DNA of 64,000 nucleotides from CAWBAT01 sp963810905 (GCA_963810905.1 CAWEPG010000014.1:124001-188000), one strand, 5' to 3'. Numbered from the stretch's first letter, positions 53,079-62,975 are shown. Made by a program: numbers and translations. Notes: generated by a model from the letters alone, not told the origin.

Positions 53079-53624
53079 ACAGGACAATTGAACAGCATAT
53101 TATTTTTCCCTTTCAGGCCCGAGAAATCTTGTGCCTCGAACCGGGGGCGTTGCCCCCGGTGACGAATTACAACGGCGTGAAAGCCTGACGCTGAGCGAGT
53201 TTTTGGCCCTGTAGGGGACACAGATTGTAGCCCAGGGCAAGCGCCTCAGCGCGCCGCCCTGGGATGAATAAAAATCTAAGTTACTCCCTCTCCCCCGCTT
53301 CGGAGTCCTAGGATTCGGTGAAACGTGCCCCCAAAGCGGGGGAGAGGGCAAGGGGAGTGGGGGATTCATGCAGGCGCAGAGGAGAAAGTAAAGAAGCTCG
53401 AGTAGGAACCTAATAAAGCCAGGCAGGAGGCCGTGCGAGCCCGTCTGGAGGTCGATAAAGCCCAACGACAGCGCGATGCAGTAAAAGTTACTACCCCCAA
53501 ATAGCCTCTAGAACATTCGGTCTTACGAGTGGAATCAAGGATGAATCATATTGGCAGGGAACAAGCGTTTAAGCATGGAAGAACAGAGACCAGAATGCCT
53601 ACCACATCCTAGCGGGAAGGAGTC
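53079..53624. other. repeat-rich gap
   Basis: No gene. At 53140-53160 arms ACCGGGGGC and GCCCCCGGT enclose GTT. At 53231-53263 CCCAGGGC and GCCCTGGG form a second hairpin. At 53286-53348 15-bp arms (starting CCCTCTCCCCC and ending GGGGGAGAGGG) enclose 33 bases. The first two belong to a hairpin element resembling ones I have seen scattered in planctomycete-like genomes. Confidence 0.55.
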
Positions 53625-54038
53625 ATGAACGAAGGAACAAAGCGTGATGAAGGCTTAATGCTCGCCCGAGAGCGGACAGATTTGGCAGCTGCCCGAAACC
53701 TGCTAGCAGCCGACCGTACCTTGCTCGCCTGGATTCGAACAGCAGCGGCTTTGATTACATTTGGTTTCACCATCTACCGCGTCATGGAATCTCTACAAAA
53801 GTCAGGGATGGCGGTCCTCATCCTTCCCCATGGGCCGCGGAACCTCGGCCTCACCTTGATCGCAACGGGGACATTTTCCTTGCTGGCTGCCATCATTGCG
53901 TACATGAGATATGTAAAATTGCTTGGCTTCCAAAACCGGTAGGAATTGTGGAAAGTGACGATCGTGGTGGCATTCCTGGTTGTTCTCATCGGTATTCTTG
54001 TCCTCTTCAGCATTCTTGCAAGAGTAGACGTGTTTTGA
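53625..54038 (+). pseudogene. DUF202 membrane protein with in-frame amber codon
   Basis: A small inner-membrane protein of the DUF202/YidH family: LARERTDLAAARNLLAADRT and LLAWIRTAAALITFGFTIYR are typical, with spans at about 38-58 and 75-97. The frame stops at TAG 53940-53942 after GFQNR (105 residues). The same frame goes straight on with ELWKVTIVVAFLVVLIGILV up to TGA 54036-54038, exactly the third span expected in this family. So one nonsense change, possibly CAG to TAG, splits a 137-codon gene. The truncated product may still be made from the AAGGAG ribosome site. Function of the family is unknown. Confidence 0.75.
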
Positions 54039-54192
54039 GCAAGGAGATTCTTCAGTGGCTGGGCTTGAATGGATATGCTTGACAGTGAAAAGAAACGCTG
54101 AGATCTTCCCATACGAAAGTTTTACCTTGTGAAGTTGGCAGAAAAAACTAGGCGGGGGTGCTCGTTATCATCTGTCCCCCTTTTGGAGTCTT

Positions 54193-55251
54193 ATGCCTGA
54201 AACCCTGAACTTTGTTGCGAAAGACCTAAAGGATTTTGCGGCAAGAGTCTTTGTCGGATGCGGAGCCCCCAGTGGGGAAGCCGAGATGATCGCAGATCAT
54301 CTCATCAAGGCGAACCTGATGGGTTACGATTCGCATGGGATCATTCGAATTTGTCAATATGTCCCGGAAGTCCGGAATGGAAGGATCATTCCAGGTGCAC
54401 CCATTCTCTTGCACAACGAGACGGAGACGACCGCAATTCTTGACTGCGGCTGGAATTATGGCCAAGTGGGAGCCTTGAGAGCCGTTCAATGTGCCGTCGA
54501 TAAAGCACGAGACCATAACACCGCAACTGTCGTAACCCGGCGCTGTAGTCATGTGGGTCGACTGGGCGCTTACACTCAATCGGCAGCAGAGCAAGGCTTC
54601 ATCGCTATTGCGGCTTGTAATTCCCCGCCAGGAGACGGACACTTTGTTCTCCCATGGGGAGGGCGTGAAGGGCGTCTCTCCACCAATCCGATTTCTTTTG
54701 CTATTCCTTGTGGAGCGGATGCTCCTATCCTGGCCGATTTTTCTACTTCCCAGGCTCCGGAAGGGAAGATCAGGCTGTATTTAAACCAAAAAAAACAATT
54801 GCCCAACGGATGGATTGTCGATGCGAAAGGCAACCCTAGCAACGATCCTGCCGATTTTTATGGCCCTCCCAGAGGCGGCATTCTGCCCTTTGGAGGGGAA
54901 TTGGGGTACCGAGGGTTTGCGCTTGGAATCTTGATGGAGGTCCTGGCAGGGCTTTTGGCTGGTACCAGGACGACTGTCCCCCAACCGGGCAACGGTCTCT
55001 GCTTTATTGTGGTCAATGTTTCGGCATTTCTTTCGCGTCAAGAATTTGATGGGCTTACCAAAGAGCTGAGAGATCACCTTAAGTCTTCTCCTGTGGCGTC
55101 TAATCACAAAGAAGTCGTGCTGCCGGGAGAATTAGATTTTCGCCTGCTGAAAGAACGGACCGCTCATGGGATTCCAATTGACCCCAAAACCTGGGAACAA
55201 ATTTGTCTGAACGCTGAGTCTGTGGGAGTCAAATGGAGTGGTAGCGCTTAG
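54193..55251 (+). CDS. Ldh family (malate/L-lactate dehydrogenase-like) oxidoreductase
   Basis: A 352-residue NAD(P)-dependent dehydrogenase of the malate/L-sulfolactate/ureidoglycolate family, unrelated to Rossmann-type dehydrogenases. Characteristic are NLMGYDSHGIIRICQYV with the catalytic His, then VVTRRCSHVGRLGAYTQ and GGREGRLSTNPISFAIP. The usual longer segment between residues 195 and 205 is shortened to DFSTSQAPEGKIRLYLN. GGAG precedes the ATG. It is upstream of two TIM-barrel isomerase-like genes, so conversion of a sugar acid or keto acid is likely. Other 2-hydroxyacids are possible. Confidence 0.88.
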   Translation: MPETLNFVAKDLKDFAARVFVGCGAPSGEAEMIADHLIKANLMGYDSHGIIRICQYVPEVRNGRIIPGAPILLHNETETTAILDCGWNYGQVGALRAVQCAVDKARDHNTATVVTRRCSHVGRLGAYTQSAAEQGFIAIAACNSPPGDGHFVLPWGGREGRLSTNPISFAIPCGADAPILADFSTSQAPEGKIRLYLNQKKQLPNGWIVDAKGNPSNDPADFYGPPRGGILPFGGELGYRGFALGILMEVLAGLLAGTRTTVPQPGNGLCFIVVNVSAFLSRQEFDGLTKELRDHLKSSPVASNHKEVVLPGELDFRLLKERTAHGIPIDPKTWEQICLNAESVGVKWSGSA

Positions 55252-55342
55252 ATTCCAAGCCGCTCTTGAGATATCATGAAATATGCTTTGATACCAACTC
55301 GCATTCCAAACGTTTATGAAAGGTGCTAAAACGCAAATGCAC

Positions 55343-55415
55343 CCTTCACCTGGTCCGCCGTCCGTCGGATCACTCTCTCCGTAAGGGAGAGGGGCCAGGG
55401 GTGAGGGGCTAGCCC
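55343..55415. repeat. imperfect inverted repeat before the isomerase genes
   Basis: CACCTGGTCCGCC near 55347 and GGGGCCAGGGGTGAGGGG near 55391-55408 can pair imperfectly, with a small CTCTCCGTAAGGGAGAG hairpin between them. This resembles the C-rich repeat at 53286-53348. Confidence 0.4.
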
Positions 55416-55467
55416 GGCTTAATGTTTTCATTTGTTGGCAACCTAGTATGAAATCGGAGGGAGATGA

Positions 55468-56430
55468 ATGCATTTAGGAGCCATAACGACCGTATTTGTT
55501 CACTTGTCCCTTCGTGAAGCCGCCGAGCGGATGCACAAATTGGGGTTAAAGGCGATCGAGATAGGCACGGGTGGCTTCTTCCCGAAGAATCATTGCAACC
55601 CTGCCGAGTTGCTTTCAGATCCGTCAAAGTTCAAGAAATTTCAAGAGACTCTGGCGGAGTTTGGACTCACGATCAGCGCCTTGGCCATGCACGGTGAACC
55701 GCTTCATCCAGATCCGGTGATCGCAAAGGGATATGACCAGGAATTCCGAGATACTTGCCGATTGGCTGAGAAACTTGGGGTGAAGCGTCTCACCTTGCTT
55801 TCAGGCCTTCCGGAAGCAGCCCCAGGAGATCAAGTTCCCAACTGGATCTTGTATCCCTATCCTCCGCGGAATCTGGAAATGTTTGAATGGCAATGGGAGA
55901 AACGGCTTATTCCTTATTGGAAGGAGCACGGACAGATTGCCCAGGATCATGGTTTGCGTCTGTGTTTCGAAATGCATCCAGTCGACATGGTTTACAAGCC
56001 GGAAGCGTTACTGCGACTCAGGAATGCGGTGGGTCCTGTGGTCGGATGCAACCTGGATCCCTCTCATTTATTTTGGCAAGGCATCGACATCATTGAGGTG
56101 ATTCGATTCCTAGGCGACGCGATCTATCACGTTCATGCCAAGGACAGCCGGTTAGATGAACACGTGGTCCGCATCAATGGAATTCTCGACTCAAAATCAT
56201 TTCAAGACAAACAAAACCGCAGTTGGGTCTTCCGGACAGCTGGCTTTGGTCATGCAGAAGAGTTTTGGCGGGCATTTGTGAGCACGCTTAGGCTCATCGG
56301 TTACGATGACGTGCTCTCCATTGAACATGAGGACCCGTTGATTGGTTCAGAGGAAGGATTCGAATTGGCAGTCGGCCTACTTCAAAAGGTGATGCTCGAA
56401 AAACCTTCAACGAAGCTCTGGTTTGAATAG
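55468..56430 (+). CDS. sugar phosphate isomerase/epimerase (AP endonuclease 2 fold)
   Basis: A 320-residue xylose-isomerase-like TIM barrel. Metal-site acids are found in LRLCFEMHPVDMVY (Glu), VVGCNLDPSHLFWQGID (Asp, His), IYHVHAKDSRLD (His, Asp) and VLSIEHEDPLIG (Glu). The start (LREAAERMHKLGLKAIEIG) is typical of the family, which interconverts ketoses, inositol derivatives and keto sugars. A strong GGAGGGAG precedes the ATG. It is followed 94 bases later by a second, diverged member. The exact sugar is not known. Confidence 0.88.
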   Translation: MHLGAITTVFVHLSLREAAERMHKLGLKAIEIGTGGFFPKNHCNPAELLSDPSKFKKFQETLAEFGLTISALAMHGEPLHPDPVIAKGYDQEFRDTCRLAEKLGVKRLTLLSGLPEAAPGDQVPNWILYPYPPRNLEMFEWQWEKRLIPYWKEHGQIAQDHGLRLCFEMHPVDMVYKPEALLRLRNAVGPVVGCNLDPSHLFWQGIDIIEVIRFLGDAIYHVHAKDSRLDEHVVRINGILDSKSFQDKQNRSWVFRTAGFGHAEEFWRAFVSTLRLIGYDDVLSIEHEDPLIGSEEGFELAVGLLQKVMLEKPSTKLWFE

Positions 56431-56523
56431 AGCCTCAAATGATCAGAGGGAGGATCGTATTCCTTCCTCCAGGCTGGTGTCGTTTTTCGGATCTATCCAT
56501 TGTTGCGAAGTTGGAAGAGTAAT

Positions 56524-57381
56524 ATGAAAATTGGCATCAATCTTTGGGTCTGGACATCTCCCTTCAGCACGACGCGAGATCTGTCTCTGCTTGGGAAAGT
56601 GAAGTCGCTGGGAGGATCGGTCATCGAATTTGGACTCGAGGATGACGCCACAATTGACACCGCTGCGCTTCGTACAGAGCTTGCGGCTCACGAATTAGAC
56701 TGTTCCATCATCGGCTTGTTTAATCCTGAGCGCGACTTCTCCAGTGAGGATGCCAAGAGTCGGAGCCGTGCTTTGGATTATGCAAAACGAGGCTTGGACA
56801 TCTGCGCCGAAGTAGGAGCTTCAATCTTTTCGGGATCCGTGGCGGGAGTGGGAGGCGAAAGAGGACTCTCTGCTGGCCAGTGGCAGGCGAGCATTCAAAG
56901 GGCTGCTGAAGGGCTGGATCAATTGGGTCAACATGCCTCCAAAATCGGAGTCCGTTTGGGGGTGGAAGTACTCAACCGTTACGAAAATAATTTGATCAAT
57001 ACGGCAAAGCAAGCTCGTCAGTTAATCGAGCTGGTTCAGTCCCCTTTTGTCGGGATCCATCTGGACAGTTTTCATATGAACATTGAAGAAGAAGATATGG
57101 CAGACGCCATCAATGTTGCCGGTGACAAGCTCTTTCACCTGCATGGTTCAGACAGCCATCGGGGAATTCCTGGGGAAGGGCATGTCCCTTGGGACAAAGT
57201 TGCCAGCGCGCTCAAGAACGTCCAATACAATGGGTACGTGGTAATCGAATCCTTCGACCCTGAAGGCAGGTTGGCCCCCTTGGCTCGTTTATGGCGGCCC
57301 CTATCTGACTCTCAAGACACTTTAGCTCGCCAAGGCCTGGCATTTCTCCAAGAAAACCTATTTGTGGGCTCCTCGGAATAG
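56524..57381 (+). CDS. sugar phosphate isomerase/epimerase, D-tagatose 3-epimerase-like
   Basis: A 285-residue xylose-isomerase-like TIM barrel. MKIGINLWVWTSPF is the usual start of ketose 3-epimerases. Metal ligands are in GVEVLNRYENN (Glu), GIHLDSFHMNIEE (Asp, His), FHLHGSDSHRGIPGEGHVPW (His) and VVIESFDP (Glu). GGAAGAG precedes ATG 56524; the ATG at 56500 would add eight doubtful residues. It follows the previous epimerase gene on the same strand and is probably co-transcribed with it. 3-Epimerisation of a ketose is the likely reaction, with specificity unknown. Confidence 0.9.
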   Translation: MKIGINLWVWTSPFSTTRDLSLLGKVKSLGGSVIEFGLEDDATIDTAALRTELAAHELDCSIIGLFNPERDFSSEDAKSRSRALDYAKRGLDICAEVGASIFSGSVAGVGGERGLSAGQWQASIQRAAEGLDQLGQHASKIGVRLGVEVLNRYENNLINTAKQARQLIELVQSPFVGIHLDSFHMNIEEEDMADAINVAGDKLFHLHGSDSHRGIPGEGHVPWDKVASALKNVQYNGYVVIESFDPEGRLAPLARLWRPLSDSQDTLARQGLAFLQENLFVGSSE

Positions 57382-58111
57382 CTTCCTCGTCAAGAATCTT
57401 TCCCTAAACATACACAGACGACAGCGATCCTTTGTGAGCCCGGGCATCCTGCCCGCCTTTCGTCACCAACGAACCCACCCTTCAGCCCTCCACCGGATGG
57501 GATTTCAGACACCTCCTAGGTGAAGGAATAGAATTGCATTTTAAGGCCTTTCGTAACAGTTTGATGGAATCGCGCTAGACAACCATTTCTCTCAAGAATC
57601 CGTCATAGGTTGGGCAATCGGTTGGACAAGATTGATCGACAATGCGCGTCCTCAAGGAAATATGCTATTCTAAGGAAAAGCAGATGAGATTAGTGGGGGA
57701 CACTGTGTTAAGATCGTTTGTTTCCATGCAGACGATATATTTGCGAAGGAGTTAGAGGGCGTTCCAGTCTCGAGTTTGCAAAGTCTCCAGCATAACAGAG
57801 AGCCTTGATTTCTCCTTGGCAGGCATTCGTTGGTGAGTAGAAATGGAGTTGGCTCTGTTGCCAATTCCCCAAACGCCGATTACCTATTCATGATTAGGAA
57901 TTCCTCGATATCAATAAATACTAGAAATCATCACAGGAGCCCACTCACTGAAACCAAGATTCTAGCCGGCTCAAAGTGTCGCCGGTTGAAATGGCTGGGC
58001 TGCTTTTATCGCCTCCTTTTATACTGCCGCCCGAGTCGTCCTAAAAGTTGCAACGTATCATGTCATAGCGTTTTCATTTCGACTTCACTGGCGGGGTGCC
58101 AGAGACTCTGG
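57382..58111. other. long gap before the second PSD1 gene
   Basis: No gene is supported. The frame of the PSD1 gene stays open back to 57830, but the extra 94 residues (rich in Arg, Ser and Cys) do not look like a protein and the signal peptide begins at 58112. A GAGCCCGGGCATCC/TGCCCGCC imperfect dyad lies near 57437. Confidence 0.4.
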
Positions 58112-61100
58112 ATGATTCTCTTACTTTGGGTGATCGTAGCTTCCCCTCTTTTGGCTGCAGAAGACCCGAAGCCAGACCCAAGTTCCATCGAGTTCTTTGA
58201 GAAGGAAGTTAGACCCTTGCTTGTAAAGTATTGTGTGTCCTGTCACGGGCCATCCCAGCAGCTCTCATCGCTGCGCGTTGATTCTCGTGAGGCCCTCCTG
58301 AAAGGGGGAACTCGCGGACCCGCCATTGTGCCAAGCGATGCAAAGGTCAGCTTGCTTGTGAAAGCGATTCACCATGATGGCCTCAATATGCCGCTCGGAG
58401 GGAAGCTGGCAATTGAAGAAATCGCCGCTATCGAAAAATGGATCAATCTAGGAGCACCCTGGCCTACGGTTGGTGCCGTGTCATCTCCAGCTTCGGGGGC
58501 TCGGGCTAGCTATGACCAAATTAAGAAGGAGCATTGGGCTTATCAGCGACTGCGCGAATCACAGCCTGAGGAAATTGAAAACACCAGTCACCCCGTTGAT
58601 CGATTCATCCTCGCGGCCCTTCACAAAGAGGGCCTGAAGCCCGCCGGACCCGCCGACCGGCAGACTCTAATCCGCAGGCTGAGTTTTGTGCTCACCGGAC
58701 TTCCGCCAACCCCACTTGAAGTCAGCTTGTTCGTCCATGACGATTCCCCGGGGGCCTACGCCAGGCTTGTCGATCGTCTATTGGCCTCACCCCATTTCGG
58801 GGAACAATGGGCTCGGCACTGGATGGATGTGATGCGATTTGCCGAGACTTTTGGCAATGATTGGAATTATGAGATCAAAGGGGCATGGCTCTACCGCGAT
58901 TACCTCATCCGGGCGTTTAACCAGGATGTCCCCTACGACCAACTCATCCGCGAGCATCTCGCCGGTGACTTGCTCGAAAAGCCACGCATCAACAAGCAAG
59001 AGGGGATCAATGAATCGCTCATCGGAACCTCTTTCTTGCGTATGGGAGAGCTGGGTCATGACGACTGCATTGTTTTCCGGCAAATTCGCACGGATGTGGT
59101 CGATAACCAGATCGACACTCTGGGCAAAGCCTTTCAAGGCCTCACAGTGGCTTGCGCCCGCTGTCACGATCACAAGCTCGATCCTATCCCCACCTCAGAC
59201 TATTATGCACTGTACGGGGCCCTGACGAGTTCACGGATGGTCATGCGCAATGTGGATACCCCAGATGTCAATGCGGCCGCCAAACAACACTTGCGCGATT
59301 TAAAACCCTTGATTCGGGCAGAAGTCGCAAAACAATGGTCTCAAGAGGCAAGCCTGATTCCACGCTATTTGATGGCGGCACATCGTGCCATGAAAGGACT
59401 CTCTCCTAAGCCGGAGGATCTCACCGATCTTTCGCTCGACCGGATTCAGGCCTGGCTCACTTTGCTTCAGAAACTAAATCCAGGGATGGAGGAACCACTC
59501 TATCCATGGCTTCAAGCTGTCGATTCGGATGTCCTGCTGACATGGAGCAAGCTGAAATCCCAATACGCGGAAGAATCTCAGAAACGCATTGCTTTCAATC
59601 GTGAGAACTTCATTCCATTTGGGGGGTTGACGCGAGACGGCTTTGATGGCTGGTACGCGGACGGAAATGTGTCCAAAGATGGACCTTCACTCAGCGGGGA
59701 ATTTGCGGTGGCAAACAGTGGTCCCGGGGCCATCACGGGCGTGTTTCCTGCGGGGATCTATACTCACGCACTGTCAGAACGGCTCGATGGTGCGCTGCGA
59801 TCGCCCTTGGTCCCCAAAGAAAAGAAGTTTGTGAGTCTGCAGGTGATGGGCGGCAGAATGGGGGCGTGGCGGACTGTCCTCGATAATTGTATGCTCGGAG
59901 AGGACTACAAGTTACTCGATTGGGAATCCCCACATTGGCTGAAGATACCGAACCGCGACGACCAGCCAACCTTGCCGTACTATGTGGAACTGGTCACCAA
60001 GGCGGATAATCCGAGAATTCCGGAACGTCCCAACCGTCTCAAAGTCACGCTAGAACAGATGAACTCGCCGTATTCCTATTTTGGGATTACGCGTGCGGTA
60101 TTACATGATATCGACGAATCTCCGCGGGATGAACTCTCCCATATGTCTCGACTTTTCGATGGCGATTCGCCGAGTAGCTTGGAGGCGCTCACCGACCGAT
60201 ATGTCGTCATTGTCAGGGAGGCTCTCACCCATTGGGCCGACGGAAAGCCTAATGATGAGGATTGCCGCTGGATCAGCTGGCTTTTGGAAAACCGGTTATT
60301 GGCCAACACGAACGATCAGACCCCACGTCTAAGGACACTGATTGAAGACTATCGTCTCACCGAAGCGCGCCTAACGGCTCCAAGGGTTTTTGATGGAATG
60401 GCGGATCTTGACCCCGGTTACAACTTCCCGGTTTTGCCGGCTGGTGACGCAACACATCCCGGCAAGCCCGTTCCTCGCGGTTTCTTGCAGCTCATTGCGG
60501 GAACATCGGATGGACTAAAGGTGACCGGCAGCGGGAGGCGAGAGATCGCTGAACTGATTGCGAGCCCGACGAATCCATTGACCGCTCGCGTGATGGTGAA
60601 CCGAATCTGGCTTCACCTCTTTGGGCGCGGCATCGTGCCTACCGCGGACAATTTTGGAGTCTATGGCGAGCGGCCATCCAATCAAGAGTTACTCGACTAT
60701 TTGGCTCTGCGGTTTATGCGTGAGGGCTGGTCGATCAAAAAGCAGATTCGCTTTCTCGTGTTGTCCCAAACTTTCCAGCAGTCGAGTGAGCCTTCTCCGG
60801 AATCTTTGACGCTTGACCCTCAGGACCGACTCTTTTCTCACTATCCGATCCACCGCCTCGAAGGCGAATCGATTCGTGATGCGATTCTCGCAGTCTCTGG
60901 CCGCCTGGATCAAACGTTGTATGGCCCGAGTATTCAGCCCTACCGGGAAGAACCCAAGGACTATCGTAAGCTTTTCCAGGGCCCGCTCGACGGCAACGGA
61001 CGGAGAAGCATTTATATTAAAGTGACTCGGCATGAAGGCTCTCGTTTCCTCGAGACTTTCGATTTTCCGAATCCGGCGGTCACTCGAGGCAATCGAGACA

Positions 61101-61408
61101 CCACGAACGTGCCGTCCCAGTCGCTTGCATTGTTAAATGATCCCTTCGTGAAGGATCAGGCGGAATTCTGGGCGAACCGTTTGATCGAGACTCCAGCACC
61201 AACGGTGGAATCGCGGCTCGATTTGATGTTTAGGGCAGCGCTGGGCAGAATGCCGGATGACGCCGAGCGAGCCCGACTTGCCGGCTTCGCCAATGAATTG
61301 GTGAGCCTCCACCAAGCGCCTCCAGACAAGATTCTCGGGTACCGGGATATTTGGAGAGACTTGGCACATACGATATTCAATCTGAAAGAGTTCATCTATT
61401 TGAGATAA
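58112..61408 (+). CDS. PSD1 and cytochrome c domain protein (DUF1549/DUF1553), second copy
   Basis: A 1098-residue exported protein starting at MILLLWVIVASPLLAAED, a signal peptide. One PSC1-type cytochrome c domain (CVSCH, 41-45) is followed by DUF1549 (VDRFILAALHKEGLKPAGPAD, WARHWMDVMRFAETFGND) with a second CxxCH at 348-352 (CARCHDHKLDPIP). A large insertion of about 300 residues contains a jelly-roll-like part (GEFAVANSGPGAITGVFPAG). DUF1553 (NPLTARVMVNRIWLHLFGRG) ends it. It differs from the copy at 48-51 kb in heme number and insertion, so the two are old paralogues. A DUF1501 gene follows 18 bases later. Confidence 0.9.
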   Translation: MILLLWVIVASPLLAAEDPKPDPSSIEFFEKEVRPLLVKYCVSCHGPSQQLSSLRVDSREALLKGGTRGPAIVPSDAKVSLLVKAIHHDGLNMPLGGKLAIEEIAAIEKWINLGAPWPTVGAVSSPASGARASYDQIKKEHWAYQRLRESQPEEIENTSHPVDRFILAALHKEGLKPAGPADRQTLIRRLSFVLTGLPPTPLEVSLFVHDDSPGAYARLVDRLLASPHFGEQWARHWMDVMRFAETFGNDWNYEIKGAWLYRDYLIRAFNQDVPYDQLIREHLAGDLLEKPRINKQEGINESLIGTSFLRMGELGHDDCIVFRQIRTDVVDNQIDTLGKAFQGLTVACARCHDHKLDPIPTSDYYALYGALTSSRMVMRNVDTPDVNAAAKQHLRDLKPLIRAEVAKQWSQEASLIPRYLMAAHRAMKGLSPKPEDLTDLSLDRIQAWLTLLQKLNPGMEEPLYPWLQAVDSDVLLTWSKLKSQYAEESQKRIAFNRENFIPFGGLTRDGFDGWYADGNVSKDGPSLSGEFAVANSGPGAITGVFPAGIYTHALSERLDGALRSPLVPKEKKFVSLQVMGGRMGAWRTVLDNCMLGEDYKLLDWESPHWLKIPNRDDQPTLPYYVELVTKADNPRIPERPNRLKVTLEQMNSPYSYFGITRAVLHDIDESPRDELSHMSRLFDGDSPSSLEALTDRYVVIVREALTHWADGKPNDEDCRWISWLLENRLLANTNDQTPRLRTLIEDYRLTEARLTAPRVFDGMADLDPGYNFPVLPAGDATHPGKPVPRGFLQLIAGTSDGLKVTGSGRREIAELIASPTNPLTARVMVNRIWLHLFGRGIVPTADNFGVYGERPSNQELLDYLALRFMREGWSIKKQIRFLVLSQTFQQSSEPSPESLTLDPQDRLFSHYPIHRLEGESIRDAILAVSGRLDQTLYGPSIQPYREEPKDYRKLFQGPLDGNGRRSIYIKVTRHEGSRFLETFDFPNPAVTRGNRDTTNVPSQSLALLNDPFVKDQAEFWANRLIETPAPTVESRLDLMFRAALGRMPDDAERARLAGFANELVSLHQAPPDKILGYRDIWRDLAHTIFNLKEFIYLR

Positions 61409-61426
61409 TATGGGGTACCAGAACTG

Positions 61427-62863
61427 ATGAGTCAAAATTTTCCAAAGACGGGATGTCCAGGCTGTACGGCTTTGCCGCTCTCCCGGCGCGACGTTCTCAA
61501 ATACGCATCCAGCGGCTTTGGGCTGATGGCGCTTTCGGCGCTGATGGCCGATAAATCTTACGCAGAACTGTCGACCCAAATGCCACACTTTCCCCCCAAA
61601 GTCAAGAATGTGATTTTCTGCTTCATGCCCGGTGCCGTTTCGCATATTGATACCTTTGATCCAAAGCCGAAGCTAGCGGAACTGGATGGCAAACCATACG
61701 AGGGCAATTATCAGGTAGGAGCCAAGAAAGAAACCGATCGCAAGTGGGTCAAAAGTCCCTGGCAATTTAAACAATTTGGGCAGTCTGGAATATGGGTAAG
61801 CGAATTATTTCCGTACCTATCCGGTTGTGTGGATGAGATCACGGTCATCCGCTCGATGGTATCTGGATTTCCCCTGCACCCGCGCGCCAATCTGCTGATG
61901 CATACAGGCCGAAATGGGGGCGGATATCCAAGCCTGGGGTCCTGGGTCAACTATGCGCTCGGCAGCGAGAATAAAAATCTGCCGGGATATGTCCTCCTTC
62001 ATGCCGGAGCCGTGCCGCCCGGAGGCCTTGAGAATTTTTCAAACGGTTTTTTGCCGGCAACTTATCAGGCTACACCGATGCAAGCCGAGGGAAAACCGGT
62101 CGTGAATATCGAACCTGGAGATAATCCTAAAATCCAACGTGCGAAACTAGACGTGTTGCTCCAGGAGGACAAGCAGTTTCTGCAGTCAATTCGAAACGAT
62201 GATGCCGTGGATTCCGCCATTCAAAATTACGAGTTGGCTTACAAAATGCAATCTGCCGTGCCGGATGTTTTGAATCTGGACAAAGAGAGTGAGGCGACTA
62301 AGCGCCTTTACGGATTGGATGCCTCCGATAAGAATAAACGGTTGTATAGCACACAGTGTTTGCGTGCGCGAAAGTTAGTTGAGTCCGGTGTCCGCTTTGT
62401 TGAGATCACTTGCCCTGAAGTTTATGGCTCGAATAATGGAACCTGGGACCAGCATAACGAACTAAAAAAGGGGCACGAAGGCAATGCGTTCATCACGGAC
62501 CAGGGGATTGCCGGGTTACTCAAAGATTTAAAATCCAGGGGACTGCTCAACGAAACTCTGGTGGTTTGGGCGACGGAGTTTGGCCGAACCCCCCATGCGC
62601 CCAAGCCCGATGGCCGCGACCATCATGAAACGGCCTTCACGGTCTGGATGGCGGGTGGAGGCTTAAAAAGCGGCTTCGTTTACGGCGCGACTGACGAAGT
62701 CGGCATGCACTCAGTGGAAAACGTCACAGAAGTGTTCGATCTTCACGCCACAATTCTCCAGCTTCTGGGATTAGATCACAAGAAACTCACGTACCGTTTT
62801 GGTGGCCGCAATGTTAGCCTCACGGATGTCCATGGCCACGTCATCAACGGGATTCTCGCCTGA
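61427..62863 (+). CDS. DUF1501 protein with Tat-like signal, second copy
   Basis: A 478-residue DUF1501 protein paired with the preceding PSD1 gene. The twin-arginine-like signal is LSRRDVLKYASSGFGLMALS. An N-terminal CPGC motif precedes it, which is unusual. Family blocks are NVIFCFMPGAVSHIDTFDPKP, HPRANLLMHTGRNGGGYPSLG, VVWATEFGRTPHAPKPDGRD and HHETAFTVWMAGGGLKSGF. Fold relatives are alkaline phosphatases and sulfatases; the substrate is unknown. There is no strong ribosome site, so it probably relies on the upstream gene. Confidence 0.92.
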   Translation: MSQNFPKTGCPGCTALPLSRRDVLKYASSGFGLMALSALMADKSYAELSTQMPHFPPKVKNVIFCFMPGAVSHIDTFDPKPKLAELDGKPYEGNYQVGAKKETDRKWVKSPWQFKQFGQSGIWVSELFPYLSGCVDEITVIRSMVSGFPLHPRANLLMHTGRNGGGYPSLGSWVNYALGSENKNLPGYVLLHAGAVPPGGLENFSNGFLPATYQATPMQAEGKPVVNIEPGDNPKIQRAKLDVLLQEDKQFLQSIRNDDAVDSAIQNYELAYKMQSAVPDVLNLDKESEATKRLYGLDASDKNKRLYSTQCLRARKLVESGVRFVEITCPEVYGSNNGTWDQHNELKKGHEGNAFITDQGIAGLLKDLKSRGLLNETLVVWATEFGRTPHAPKPDGRDHHETAFTVWMAGGGLKSGFVYGATDEVGMHSVENVTEVFDLHATILQLLGLDHKKLTYRFGGRNVSLTDVHGHVINGILA

Positions 62864-62869
62864 AAATCC

Positions 62870-62975
62870 CTCCTATCAAGGGGGAAAGCACCACAGGCGC
62901 CGGGGGGTGTCTCGCTTGGAAAAAATCACTCTGCGTAGGACCGAGACATCCCCCTACACCCCCTTCAAAGGGGGA
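62870..62975. repeat. C-rich palindromic element
   Basis: TCCCTCCTATCAAGGGGGAA at the left and CCCCCTTCAAAGGGGGAA at the right are each hairpin-forming and of a kind widespread in bacterial intergenic regions. The right hairpin may be read into the next gene. Confidence 0.5.

Noticed and set aside
53100..53465. 121-codon minus-strand frame in the repeat-rich gap
   Set aside because: It consists of hairpin repeats read through; the composition is not protein-like.
57830..58111. 94 extra codons before the second PSD1 gene
   Set aside because: The sequence is rich in Arg, Ser and Cys and unlike a protein; a clear signal peptide begins at 58112.
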